Both the position numbers and the translations under genes were made by a program. Positions 7,185 to 14,729 of a stretch of DNA of 24,306 nucleotides are shown in pieces. Source of the DNA: JBGLNL01 sp046484125 (lineage in GTDB: Bacteria > Chloroflexota > Dehalococcoidia > SZUA-161 > SpSt-899); the NCBI GenBank assembly GCA_046484125.1, contig JAWOBX010000068.1:1-24306 (forward strand). Reading direction: 5' to 3'. The notes under the pieces are model-generated. The model saw only the letters and a program-made list of their open reading frames with translations, ran no database searches and was not told the origin of the DNA. Within the stretch, counting starts at the first letter, position 1. Each line of letters starts with the position of its first letter.

Positions 7185-8507
7185 ATGGAAAGGTCTGCAA
7201 AAGAAATCTGGGATGCTGCGCTGGGGGGGCTGGAGGTACAGGTTACCAAATCCAACTATCAGACGTGGCTTAAAGACACCATCGGCATCTCCTATTCCGG
7301 TGGTGTCTTCGTAATAGGAGCCCCCAGCGCCTTTGCCGTTGAATGGCTGGAAGCACGTCTTCACCATTTGATCAGAAGGACGCTGACCAGTATAATCGGT
7401 GAGCCGGTTGAAATAAGGTTCGAAGTTTCTAAAGACAATGAATACGTCACTCAGGCAAATCCCGGCAAGAAGACTAACGGCAAGAATGGCCAGTGCGCCT
7501 TCAATTCGAAATATACATTCTCCTCATTCATCGTCGGTAACTGTAACAGACTTGCCCATGCCGCCGCGCTGGGGGTCGCGAGGAACCCGGGGAGCATGTA
7601 TAATCCCCTGTTCCTTTACGGGGGTGTTGGTCTGGGTAAAACCCACCTGTTGCATGCCATCGGACAGGAGGTTGTCCGTGATTCTCTTCATGTTTTATAC
7701 GTCACAGCTGAACAATTCACCAATGAATTCGTAAATGGCATCAGGGAGAGGACTACGGAGGAGTTCCGGAACAAGTACCGTTCGGCTGACGTGCTTCTCA
7801 TCGACGACGTGCAGTTCATAGCCGGCAAAGAACAGACCCAGGAAGGCCTGTTCCACACTTTCAACGATCTGCACACAGCGAATCATCAGATAATACTCAG
7901 CAGTGACCGACCACCAAAAGCGCTTTCATTACTTGAGGACCGGCTCCGGTCCAGGTTTGAATGGGGTTTGATAGCCGACATACAGTATCCGGACTTCGAA
8001 ACAAGGATTGCCATACTGCAAACCAAGGCCGAGGAGCTCCAGATTGATGTTCCTCCTGAAGTAATACATTTAATAGCCCGAAGAGTCCAGGATAATATTC
8101 GAGAGCTGGAGGGGGCACTCAACAGGGTGATCGCGTTCTCCAGGCTTTCCAACTCTCCGATTACGGTTGAGATCGCCGCCCAGTCCATGAGCGATATAGC
8201 CGCTGATGAGACCAGAAAAAGCCTGACCACCGATTTGATAGTTGAGACGGTCTCTCACTATTTCCAGCTTACTCCTGAGGCGCTGATAGGCAAGAAACGC
8301 GATAAGTCAGTGGCATTCGCCCGGCAGGTCGCGATGTATCTTATGAGAGAGGAGCTGGAGATTGCCTGGACCGACATCGGCAGGGCGGTTGGCGGTCGGG
8401 ACCACAGCACAGTCTTCTACGGACACAATAAGATCTCGGCCGAAGTGGAGGCCAGTCCCGCTCTCCGCAGGGATATATTCGAGATCAAAGAAAGGCTATA
8501 CGCCTGA
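7185..8507 (+). CDS. dnaA: Chromosomal replication initiator DnaA
   Basis: DnaA binds 9-bp boxes in oriC, unwinds the adjacent AT-rich DNA and helps load the replicative helicase. The 440-residue protein has the usual four domains. Domain I is at 1-80 (AKEIWDAAL...NYQTWLK) and is followed by a short linker. The AAA+ domain has Walker A GGVGLGKTH at 146-154 and Walker B VLLIDDVQF at 203-211. The C-terminal DNA-binding domain carries the signature GRDHSTV at 404-410. The start is ATG 7185, because the conserved N-terminus begins there and the probable promoter overlaps the upstream alternative. AAGGAG at 7164-7169 is a rather distant ribosome binding site (15 nt). dnaN does not follow; the origin and obgE do. 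Confidence 0.97.
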   Translation: MERSAKEIWDAALGGLEVQVTKSNYQTWLKDTIGISYSGGVFVIGAPSAFAVEWLEARLHHLIRRTLTSIIGEPVEIRFEVSKDNEYVTQANPGKKTNGKNGQCAFNSKYTFSSFIVGNCNRLAHAAALGVARNPGSMYNPLFLYGGVGLGKTHLLHAIGQEVVRDSLHVLYVTAEQFTNEFVNGIRERTTEEFRNKYRSADVLLIDDVQFIAGKEQTQEGLFHTFNDLHTANHQIILSSDRPPKALSLLEDRLRSRFEWGLIADIQYPDFETRIAILQTKAEELQIDVPPEVIHLIARRVQDNIRELEGALNRVIAFSRLSNSPITVEIAAQSMSDIAADETRKSLTTDLIVETVSHYFQLTPEALIGKKRDKSVAFARQVAMYLMREELEIAWTDIGRAVGGRDHSTVFYGHNKISAEVEASPALRRDIFEIKERLYA

Positions 8508-8539
8508 GACAGCCCCGACAACACCTTACCCCCGAATGT

Positions 8540-8548
8540 TGTGGATAA
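8540..8548 (-). promoter_or_regulatory. DnaA box 1
   Basis: TGTGGATAA on the + strand is the exact complement of the consensus TTATCCACA. It is the first base set of a 14-nt direct repeat, TGTGGATAAGTCCC, shared with box 2. Confidence 0.85.
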
Positions 8549-8580
8549 GTCCCTGTTTTTCGTGGAAAACCCTCGCAGAC

Positions 8581-8589
8581 TGTGGATAA
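8581..8589 (-). promoter_or_regulatory. DnaA box 2
   Basis: This is a second perfect TGTGGATAA in the same orientation, starting 41 bp after box 1, close to four helical turns. It has the same five flanking bases, GTCCC. Confidence 0.85.
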
Positions 8590-8765
8590 GTCCCGCGCCT
8601 TTACGCATCAATCTCCGGTTATCCTCGCCTGTGCCACAGGGCCCTGAAAACTGTCCACTTCATCCATGGTTCAATGATTATCTATCCACGCCCCTCAGTC
8701 CGAACTGTGGACCAAAACAGTCTCGATTAGCGCCCTTTCCCAGTCCTGCCAGTCCCCAAGCCTGT

Positions 8766-8850
8766 TAGTACACACTGTTATTGTATCTTTAATATACTGT
8801 TATATTTTATAATCTATTAATCCTTTATAATAAAACAATAGAACATTTAG
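8766..8850. other. AT-rich tract, likely DNA unwinding element
   Basis: About 85 bp are strongly A/T-rich, unlike the GC-rich surroundings, between the DnaA box cluster and obgE. The tract contains TATAAT at 8808-8813 and again at 8826-8831. These may also serve as -10 elements for obgE, although no convincing -35 pairs with them. Confidence 0.6.
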
Positions 8851-8870
8851 GAATGGAATGCCGATAGATT

Positions 8871-9917
8871 ATGATTGACCATATGAAAGTAACCGTATGT
8901 GCCGGGAAGGGAGGTGACGGTTGCGTCAGCTTCCGAAGGGAGAAGTTTATCCCGTTTGGGGGACCTGATGGGGGTGACGGGGGTGATGGGGGCAACATCA
9001 TACTGGTTGCCGATGAAAGCAAGTCGACACTTAGCGATTTAAAAAAGCGCAATTACTACCGGGCTGGAGACGGGGAAAATGGCAGGGGCAAGGGACAGCA
9101 TGGCAAGAATGGAAAGACACTCTGGATACGTGTGCCGACGGGGACAGTTGTAAGGGATGCCAGTGATGAAGGCGGGACTGTTCTGGGAGACCTCACAATT
9201 GACGGGCAAAACCTTGTGGTGGTAAGGGGAGGCAGGGGAGGGAAGGGTAATCAGCATTTCGCCACCTCCGTGAAACAGGCTCCGAGGATCGCTCAGAGAG
9301 GGGAACCGGGGGAAGAGGGGCAAATCATACTGGATCTGAAGCTCTTGGCGGATGTGGGCCTGGTGGGGAAACCCAACGCAGGAAAGTCGACGCTCATAAA
9401 CGCCGTTTCGGCAGCCAGGGCCAAGGTGGGAGACTACCCGTTTACCACGCTGGAGCCGAAACTCGGTGTCGTCGAGATTGGGTATGAGTCCTTCGTCATC
9501 GCTGATATACCGGGACTGATAGAGGGAGCTCATTCCGGTCAGGGACTGGGCCACGAGTTTCTAAGACATATTGAACGTACCAGAATGTTGATACATATTA
9601 TAGACGGAACCGTCGATGACCCGATTTCGGATTTTGAGGAGATAAATAGAGAGTTGTTTCTCTTCAATCCCTCGCTGGAAAAGCGACCTCAGCTTGTGGT
9701 TGTGAACAAAGTGGATATTCCGTCGGTACGTGAACGGAAGACGGATATCGAGGAACCCTTTTCTGGAGAGGGAATTCCGGTGAGTTTCATCTCGGCGGCT
9801 ACCGGAGAAGGAGTGGACGAACTTATGATGAAGGTGATGGGCGCCCTGAAGGAATTGCCACCCCCCGCGGTCGAGCAAACCGGGTATAAGGTGTTCCGGC
9901 CTAAGCCGATCAAATAG
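8871..9917 (+). CDS. obgE: GTPase Obg/CgtA, short form without C-terminal domain
   Basis: Obg is an essential GTPase involved in late 50S ribosome assembly and stress control. The 348-residue protein has the glycine-rich Obg fold at 1-158. The G domain shows G1 GKPNAGKST (166-174), switch threonines 192-193, G3 DIPG (212-215), G4 NKVD (279-282) and G5 SAATG (308-312). It ends at YKVFRPKPIK, just where the linker to the OCT domain begins in longer homologues, so the OCT domain is absent. No OCT remnant can be read downstream in the same frame. The ATG at 8871 gives the family N-terminus MIDHMKVTVCAGKGGDG. The ribosome binding site is weak. The position next to oriC suggests high gene dosage. 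Confidence 0.95.
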   Translation: MIDHMKVTVCAGKGGDGCVSFRREKFIPFGGPDGGDGGDGGNIILVADESKSTLSDLKKRNYYRAGDGENGRGKGQHGKNGKTLWIRVPTGTVVRDASDEGGTVLGDLTIDGQNLVVVRGGRGGKGNQHFATSVKQAPRIAQRGEPGEEGQIILDLKLLADVGLVGKPNAGKSTLINAVSAARAKVGDYPFTTLEPKLGVVEIGYESFVIADIPGLIEGAHSGQGLGHEFLRHIERTRMLIHIIDGTVDDPISDFEEINRELFLFNPSLEKRPQLVVVNKVDIPSVRERKTDIEEPFSGEGIPVSFISAATGEGVDELMMKVMGALKELPPPAVEQTGYKVFRPKPIK

Positions 9918-10059
9918 TGACATGCTCCTCAAATACGTAGTATTATGTTAAACTCGTTCTATGACCGGCACCCGGTTAAAGAAGCGGTTGTCAAGAGGCC
10001 GCCTCAGGGGCGGTCAAGCGAAACAGCATAGATTATGCAAGTGAGTATCAGGGGCGAGA

Positions 10060-10683
10060 ATGAGGACGGGCATCTTTGGCGGGACTTTTGATCCAATCCA
10101 TATCGGGCACTTGATCGTTGCGGAGCATGTAAGGGAGAAAATGGAGCTTGACCGGGTCATCTTCATCCCGGCGAGGCATCCATGGTTGAAATCAGGCCGG
10201 GACATAACGGAGGGTCAGCACCGTCTGGAGATGGTCAGCCTGGCAATATCGACGAACCACTCCTTTATCCTCTCCGATGTCGAGATGACAAGGCCCGGCC
10301 CTTCATATACTGTGGATACCCTCGAAGCCATGAGGGAGGAGTCTGGTTCACGGGATGAGATTTATTTCATAGCAGGAGCTGATGCGGTGGCCGAGATGCC
10401 CCGCTGGAAGGATCCGGAGCGAATAGTCGCTTTATGTCATATAGTAGCCGTGAACCGGCCCGGCTCAGCCGGATTCGACCGGCAGACGCTGGAGCCCCTG
10501 ATCCCGCACATATCTAGTTGTATGTGGATGATTGATGTGCCTCAGATAGAAATCAGTTCCACCGATATCAGGGAACGGATGAGGGCGGGAATGTCCATCA
10601 GGTATATGGTAACATCCGAGGTTGAAGGGTATATCCATGAGAATGGCCTGTATTTATCGAATCTGAAGGAAAGCGGTAAATGA
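10060..10683 (+). CDS. nadD: Nicotinate-nucleotide adenylyltransferase
   Basis: NadD transfers AMP from ATP to nicotinate mononucleotide, giving deamido-NAD in NAD synthesis. The 207-residue protein opens with the nucleotidyltransferase signature GIFGGTFDPIHIGHL. It contains YTVDTLEAM and FIAGADAVAEMPRW, and closes with ISSTDIRERM...YIHENGLY, which includes the second ATP-binding motif. Length is normal. The preceding 142-bp gap has a small GC-rich hairpin (9998-10014) and nothing else recognisable. The stop codon TGA at 10681-10683 lies close to the next gene, so nadD and the phosphoribosyltransferase are probably cotranscribed. The obgE-nadD neighbourhood is common in many bacteria. Confidence 0.95.
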   Translation: MRTGIFGGTFDPIHIGHLIVAEHVREKMELDRVIFIPARHPWLKSGRDITEGQHRLEMVSLAISTNHSFILSDVEMTRPGPSYTVDTLEAMREESGSRDEIYFIAGADAVAEMPRWKDPERIVALCHIVAVNRPGSAGFDRQTLEPLIPHISSCMWMIDVPQIEISSTDIRERMRAGMSIRYMVTSEVEGYIHENGLYLSNLKESGK

Positions 10684-10719
10684 TTGCGGCCTCATTATAT
10701 TGAATCGCGGGAGGCACAA

Positions 10720-11295
10720 TTGGATTTCAAAGGAGAAATGGAGAGGCTCAGGGAACTGGTAATCGAGAGGTCGTTCAGTTACGGTTATTTCACTCTATCT
10801 TCGGGAAAAGAGAGCCTGTATTACTTTGATGGCCGGCTGACCAGTCTCTGGCCGGAGGGCGCTTATCTTATAGGAAAGAGCATTTTAAGGGTGGTAAGAG
10901 AGGCCCGTTTGCAAGCTGTTGGAGGGCCGACCATTGGAGCGGATCCTATAGTCTCTGCTGTCGCACTAATGAGTTATCTGGAGGGAAGTCCGATTCCAGG
11001 CTTCATTGTTAGAAAGGAGCCCAAAAAGCACGGTGGCCAGAGGCACATTGAAGGAATTCTCCCTGAAAAGGCCAATGTGGCAATAGTTGATGATGTGGTA
11101 ACCACCGGCGGATCCCTTCTCAGAGTGATTGAGGTTGTGGAAGCCGCCGGCTGCCATGTGGGGCAGGTGATTGTTGTGGTGGACAGGCAGGAGGGTGGCT
11201 CAGATGAAATAAAGAACCGCGGCTATGAATTAACCTCTCTGCTGAGTGCCGACCAGAAAGGTAATGTAAGTATAAGCGCTCCTTTAAGCCGGTAG
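10720..11295 (+). CDS. pyrE: Orotate phosphoribosyltransferase-type enzyme
   Basis: The protein (191 residues from TTG 10720) is a type I phosphoribosyltransferase, most like orotate phosphoribosyltransferase, which forms orotidine 5'-phosphate for pyrimidine synthesis. The PRPP-binding motif is VAIVDDVVTTGGSL. Typical OPRT segments are FTLSSGKESLYYFDGR, GGPTIGADPI and FIVRKEPKKHGGQRHIEG. TTG 10720 is chosen because GGGAGG at 10709-10714 lies 5 nt upstream. The in-frame TTG at 10684, directly after the nadD stop, lacks such a site, and ATG 10738 has its AAGGAG too close. Other pyr genes are not nearby, so a purine- or other-base role cannot be fully excluded. Confidence 0.85.
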   Translation: MDFKGEMERLRELVIERSFSYGYFTLSSGKESLYYFDGRLTSLWPEGAYLIGKSILRVVREARLQAVGGPTIGADPIVSAVALMSYLEGSPIPGFIVRKEPKKHGGQRHIEGILPEKANVAIVDDVVTTGGSLLRVIEVVEAAGCHVGQVIVVVDRQEGGSDEIKNRGYELTSLLSADQKGNVSISAPLSR

Positions 11296-11343
11296 ATGAG
11301 CCCTGGAGGGGTGATGATCTGTAATATATGTTGTAAATCTCGC

Positions 11344-11375
11344 AAAGTGATTGCCGGCTAACCGGCGATCACTTT
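11344..11375. terminator. Long inverted repeat between convergent pyrE and gyrA
   Basis: AAAGTGATTGCCGG (11344-11357), loop CTAA, then CCGGCGATCACTTT (11362-11375) can form a 14-bp stem with one G-T pair. It lies at the meeting point of pyrE (+) and gyrA (-), and the gyrA stop codon occupies the loop. No strong U tract follows on either strand. It could be a bidirectional terminator that depends on stem stability, or an mRNA 3'-end stabiliser. Confidence 0.55.
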
Positions 11376-13835
11376 GGGTTTATCATCCCCCGCGGCCGGG
11401 GCAGGCTGTTCCTCCCGTTCGTTAACCACGGCAATCGAGGCTACGAAATCGCCCTTATTGAGCTTTATGGTCCTCACCCCCTGAGTGCTCCTGCCGTACT
11501 TGGAAATACCCTTTAGAAGCGTGCGGATTATGGTTCCGTTCCTGGTGGTGACCATAAGCTGCTGATTGAGATCGACCACTGCGGCGTCCTGAACCGGCCC
11601 TGTCTTCTCATTGACAAGGTGCGCACGGATTCCGCTTCCGCCGCGATACTGCTGGCGATATTCCTCAACCGGGGTGCGCTTTCCATAACCGTTCGCGGTG
11701 ACAGTGAGAAGAAACGCCCTGGGGCGGATGACATCCATTGCCACGACACGGTCGTTTGGGCGCAGTCGGATACCCCTGACACCACCGCTGGTACGCGAAG
11801 CGGTTCTAAGCTTATCTACAGCGAATCTTATCGACTGCCCATCCCGGGTAACCATGATGATGTCCTCACCCGGAGTGGCCACCTTCACCGAGACCAGTTC
11901 GTCGCTCTTCTCGATATCCATCGCGATAATACCCGTACTGCGTATGGCCGAGAACCTTTTAAGCTGGGACTTCTTGACCTCGCCGCGCTTCGTCGCCATG
12001 ATGATGAATCCCTCTTCCGGGAAGTCGGAGGCTGACATGACACTGGTCACGATCTCGTCGTTATCGACCGGAATGAGGTTCACAATGGGAATACCTTTTG
12101 CCTGGCGGGTGCTTTCCTGGGGTATCCGGTAGCACTTCAACCGGAAAACCCTTCCTCGACTGGTGAAGAAAAGCAGTGTATCGTGCGTGTCCGTAATCAA
12201 CAGGTTGCGTAAGTCATCAGTCTCTCTCATCTTCATACCGCTTATTCCCTTGCCACCCCGGTGCTGGGTTCGGTATGTATGACTGGGAAGCCGCTTGATA
12301 TAGCCGCGGTTGCTTAAGGTGACCACAACCTGTTGATGTGCTATCAGGTCTTCATCGGTGAAACCTCCGATTTCCTCATCACTTATCTCGGTTCTACGTT
12401 TGTCGCCGTATTTCTCCTTGACCCTGGCGCTCTCCTCTTTGATCAGGTAATCGATCTTTCTGGGGTTCGCGAGGAGGTCCTCCAGGTAGGCAATGGTTTG
12501 AAGCAACTCTGTGTATTCGTCATTTATCTTCTGGCGCTCCATAGCCGCCAGTCGGCGCAATTGCATATCGAGTATTGCCTGTGCCTGAGGCTGGCTGAGG
12601 GAGAAGTTCTCCATGAGCGCGCCTCTTGCGGCCTCCGCGCTCTTTGACTCGCGAATGGTGGTGATGACCTCGTCGAGATGATCCAGCGCGATTTTGAGGC
12701 CCTCCAGTATATGGGACCTGTCCTGGGCCTTGCGAAGTTCGAACCGGGAACGTCGCGTGATTACCTCGTGGCGGAACTTGATATACTGTTGCAGGCAGGT
12801 CTTGAGATTAAGGACTCTCGGCTGCCCGTCCACCAGCGCGAGCATGTTGACGAAGAAGGAGGTCTGCATTACCGTGTTTTTGTAAAGATTGTTAAGCACC
12901 TGCTGGGGGTGGCCGTCCTTTTTCAACTCGATTACGACGCGGACCCCGTTTCGGTCGGATTCATCCCTGACTTCACTTACCCCATCAATCCTCTTGTTCT
13001 TCATGAGTTCGGCGATCTTGGCCACCAGCGCCGCCTTATTTGTCTGGTAGGTGAGTTCGGTTACAATGATCTGGTATCTGCCCCTGCCCACCTCCTCCGT
13101 TTCTGTTTTGGCCCGCATTATCACCTTGCCGCGGCCAGTGGTATAGGCGTGCCTGATTCCTTCGTGCCCCAGTATAATTCCGCCTGTCGGGAAGTCGGGA
13201 CCCCGTACGATTTCCGCCAGCTCGTCGACCGAGGCGTCCGGGTTGTCAATGAGATAGGCGATCGCATCAGCGAGCTCAGAAAGGTTATGAGGGGGTATGT
13301 TGGTTGCCATTCCGACTGCGATGCCGGAGGCCCCGTTGAGCAAGAGGTTTGGGACCTGGGTTGGTAGAACGGTGGGCTCTTCAAGCGTATCATCGAAGTT
13401 GGAAGAGAAATCGACAGTCTCCTTCTCGATATCCGCGAGTATCTCACCGGCAAGCTGTGCCATACGGGCCTCGGTGTAACGCATGGCGGCGGGAGGGTCA
13501 TTATCCATACTGCCGAAATTCCCCTGCCCATCAACCAGGGGGTATCTCATGGAGAAATCCTGGGCCATCCGAACCATGGCCTCGTAGATGGGAGAGTCAC
13601 CATGGGGGTGGTATTTACCCATGACCTCACCGACTATCCTCGCGCTCTTCTTGTAGGCACTGTTGTAAGTGACACCCAGATCGCTCATTCCATAGAGGAT
13701 TCTTCTCTGCACCGGTTTCAAACCGTCCCGAGCATCCGGTAGAGCACGGGAAACGATGACGCTCATTGCGTAATCGAGGTATGCGCTCCGGACCTCATCC
13801 TCTAGACTGATCGGGTTGACGGTTCCTATATCCAT
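11358..13835 (-). CDS. gyrA: DNA gyrase subunit A
   Basis: GyrA is the DNA-breaking subunit of gyrase, which introduces negative supercoils with GyrB. The 825-residue protein has the breakage-reunion domain with AMRYTEARM carrying the catalytic tyrosine. The quinolone-binding region reads HPHGDSPIYEAM, with Ser and Glu at the E. coli 83 and 87 positions. The C-terminal beta-pinwheel carries the GyrA box QHRGGKG, which distinguishes it from ParC. The start is ATG at 13833-13835, with GAGGTGGGG upstream. Reading further upstream to 14036 would cross the probable promoter and add unconserved residues. It stands alone with its own promoter, no gyrB is nearby, and it points toward the proposed origin. 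Confidence 0.96.
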   Translation of the reverse strand: MDIGTVNPISLEDEVRSAYLDYAMSVIVSRALPDARDGLKPVQRRILYGMSDLGVTYNSAYKKSARIVGEVMGKYHPHGDSPIYEAMVRMAQDFSMRYPLVDGQGNFGSMDNDPPAAMRYTEARMAQLAGEILADIEKETVDFSSNFDDTLEEPTVLPTQVPNLLLNGASGIAVGMATNIPPHNLSELADAIAYLIDNPDASVDELAEIVRGPDFPTGGIILGHEGIRHAYTTGRGKVIMRAKTETEEVGRGRYQIIVTELTYQTNKAALVAKIAELMKNKRIDGVSEVRDESDRNGVRVVIELKKDGHPQQVLNNLYKNTVMQTSFFVNMLALVDGQPRVLNLKTCLQQYIKFRHEVITRRSRFELRKAQDRSHILEGLKIALDHLDEVITTIRESKSAEAARGALMENFSLSQPQAQAILDMQLRRLAAMERQKINDEYTELLQTIAYLEDLLANPRKIDYLIKEESARVKEKYGDKRRTEISDEEIGGFTDEDLIAHQQVVVTLSNRGYIKRLPSHTYRTQHRGGKGISGMKMRETDDLRNLLITDTHDTLLFFTSRGRVFRLKCYRIPQESTRQAKGIPIVNLIPVDNDEIVTSVMSASDFPEEGFIIMATKRGEVKKSQLKRFSAIRSTGIIAMDIEKSDELVSVKVATPGEDIIMVTRDGQSIRFAVDKLRTASRTSGGVRGIRLRPNDRVVAMDVIRPRAFLLTVTANGYGKRTPVEEYRQQYRGGSGIRAHLVNEKTGPVQDAAVVDLNQQLMVTTRNGTIIRTLLKGISKYGRSTQGVRTIKLNKGDFVASIAVVNEREEQPAPAAGDDKPKVIAG

Positions 13836-13869
13836 AATAAAATCCCCACCTCTTGCAACTTCTGTATGG

Positions 13870-13898
13870 AGTGTATCCAATACAGCGGGAAAGGTCAA
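13870..13898 (-). promoter_or_regulatory. Probable gyrA promoter
   Basis: On the - strand TTGACC (13893-13898) and TACACT (13870-13875) are separated by 17 nt. Transcription would start near 13863, about 28 nt before the gyrA ATG. The -35 hexamer is identical to that proposed for dnaA. The rest of the 321-bp gap up to cvpA (13899-14156) shows no gene, and I see no convincing cvpA promoter. Confidence 0.6.
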
Positions 13899-14156
13899 GC
13901 TGAAGAGCGCCTGATAAAGAGCGAATAATTCGGATGCACATGGCACCCTCTCGCAATGATATTTCCCTCGCCGAATATGCCTATGTTCGTAGACGTGAAC
14001 AGATGATGCCTTGAGAACTTGTCGCTGGTGGCGCAAAAGGAACCATAAATCACTGGCCAGCCCGAACGGAAAAGAACAAAAGAAGATGAAAATACGTCAT
14101 AAAGAGTAAAGGACTACATCAGGGAGAAGGATCTATCCTATCAGCAGGAGGTGTCT

Positions 14157-14729
14157 ATGAATTATGTCGACGCCATTATCATCGTCATTCTGGCGATATC
14201 CGCGTTCCTGGGGTTTAAACTGGGCCTTATCAAGACTGTGGTCCCCCTCGTAGGCTTCCTCATAGCAATCGCTTTGGCGGGTGTATTGCACGATTCGCTG
14301 GCTGACAAGCTCGGTTTCATTGATAACGAGAGCTGGGCGAATATAGCGGCCTTTGCCATCATATTTGTGGTGGTGTTTGTAATCGTATACATCCTGGCGA
14401 ATATCGTACGCAAGATAATAAGCCTCATGTTCCTGGGCCTGGTGGATCGGGCTGCGGGGGCGGCGCTGGGATTCATCATAGCGTGGCTGGTATGCTCGAT
14501 GCTGGTTGCCCTGGTTGCCCGATACGGCGCTTTGCCCACCGACCTCCCGGAACAGACGCCGGACAATATAGAGGCCTGGGTTGAGGAGAACGTGGACGGG
14601 GCCCGCAAAGCGGCGTACGATGCCATAAACGATTCCGCGCTGGCCTCATTCCAGCTCGACACCTTCCCGGTTATCCTTGGCCTGCTTCCGGGCCAGTTCG
14701 ATGACGCCAAGGACTTTTTCGGGGACTGA
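14157..14729 (+). CDS. cvpA: CvpA family membrane protein
   Basis: The 190-residue protein is an inner-membrane protein of the CvpA family, first known from colicin V production and linked in other bacteria to envelope stress tolerance. It begins with MNYVDAIIIVILAISAFLGF and has four hydrophobic helices, at roughly residues 5-22, 27-45, 62-84 and 101-122. The motif FKLGLIKTVVPLVGFLIA and the segment LVDRAAGAALGFIIAWL are typical. A soluble acidic tail of about 65 residues follows. ATG 14157 is used because AGGAGG at 14146-14151 lies 5 nt upstream. The GTG at 14151 overlaps that site. The gene overlaps the start of the endonuclease V gene, which suggests cotranslation. Confidence 0.88.
   Translation: MNYVDAIIIVILAISAFLGFKLGLIKTVVPLVGFLIAIALAGVLHDSLADKLGFIDNESWANIAAFAIIFVVVFVIVYILANIVRKIISLMFLGLVDRAAGAALGFIIAWLVCSMLVALVARYGALPTDLPEQTPDNIEAWVEENVDGARKAAYDAINDSALASFQLDTFPVILGLLPGQFDDAKDFFGD

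Larger units (their letters stand above)
8508..8870. other. oriC: Probable chromosomal replication origin (oriC)
   Basis: This 363-bp gene-free interval directly follows dnaA. It holds two perfect DnaA boxes in the same orientation (8540-8548 and 8581-8589). Degenerate boxes with about two mismatches lie near 8561-8569, 8682-8690 and 8706-8714. An AT-rich tract at about 8766-8850 would serve as the unwinding element. Genes to the left of dnaA on this side point left and those just right of the interval point right, as is common around origins. No replication data are visible in sequence alone. Confidence 0.82.

Noticed and set aside
9918..10059. A remnant of the Obg OCT domain after the obgE stop
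   Set aside because: Translation in the obgE frame gives two early stops and no OCT-like residues. The gap is also too short for the domain.
12678..13367. A 229-codon + strand frame inside gyrA
   Set aside because: It is antisense to the conserved gyrA coding region and has no domain features.
13836..14036. A longer GyrA starting at 14036
   Set aside because: The extra 67 residues are not GyrA-like, and the probable gyrA promoter (13870-13898) lies inside this extension.
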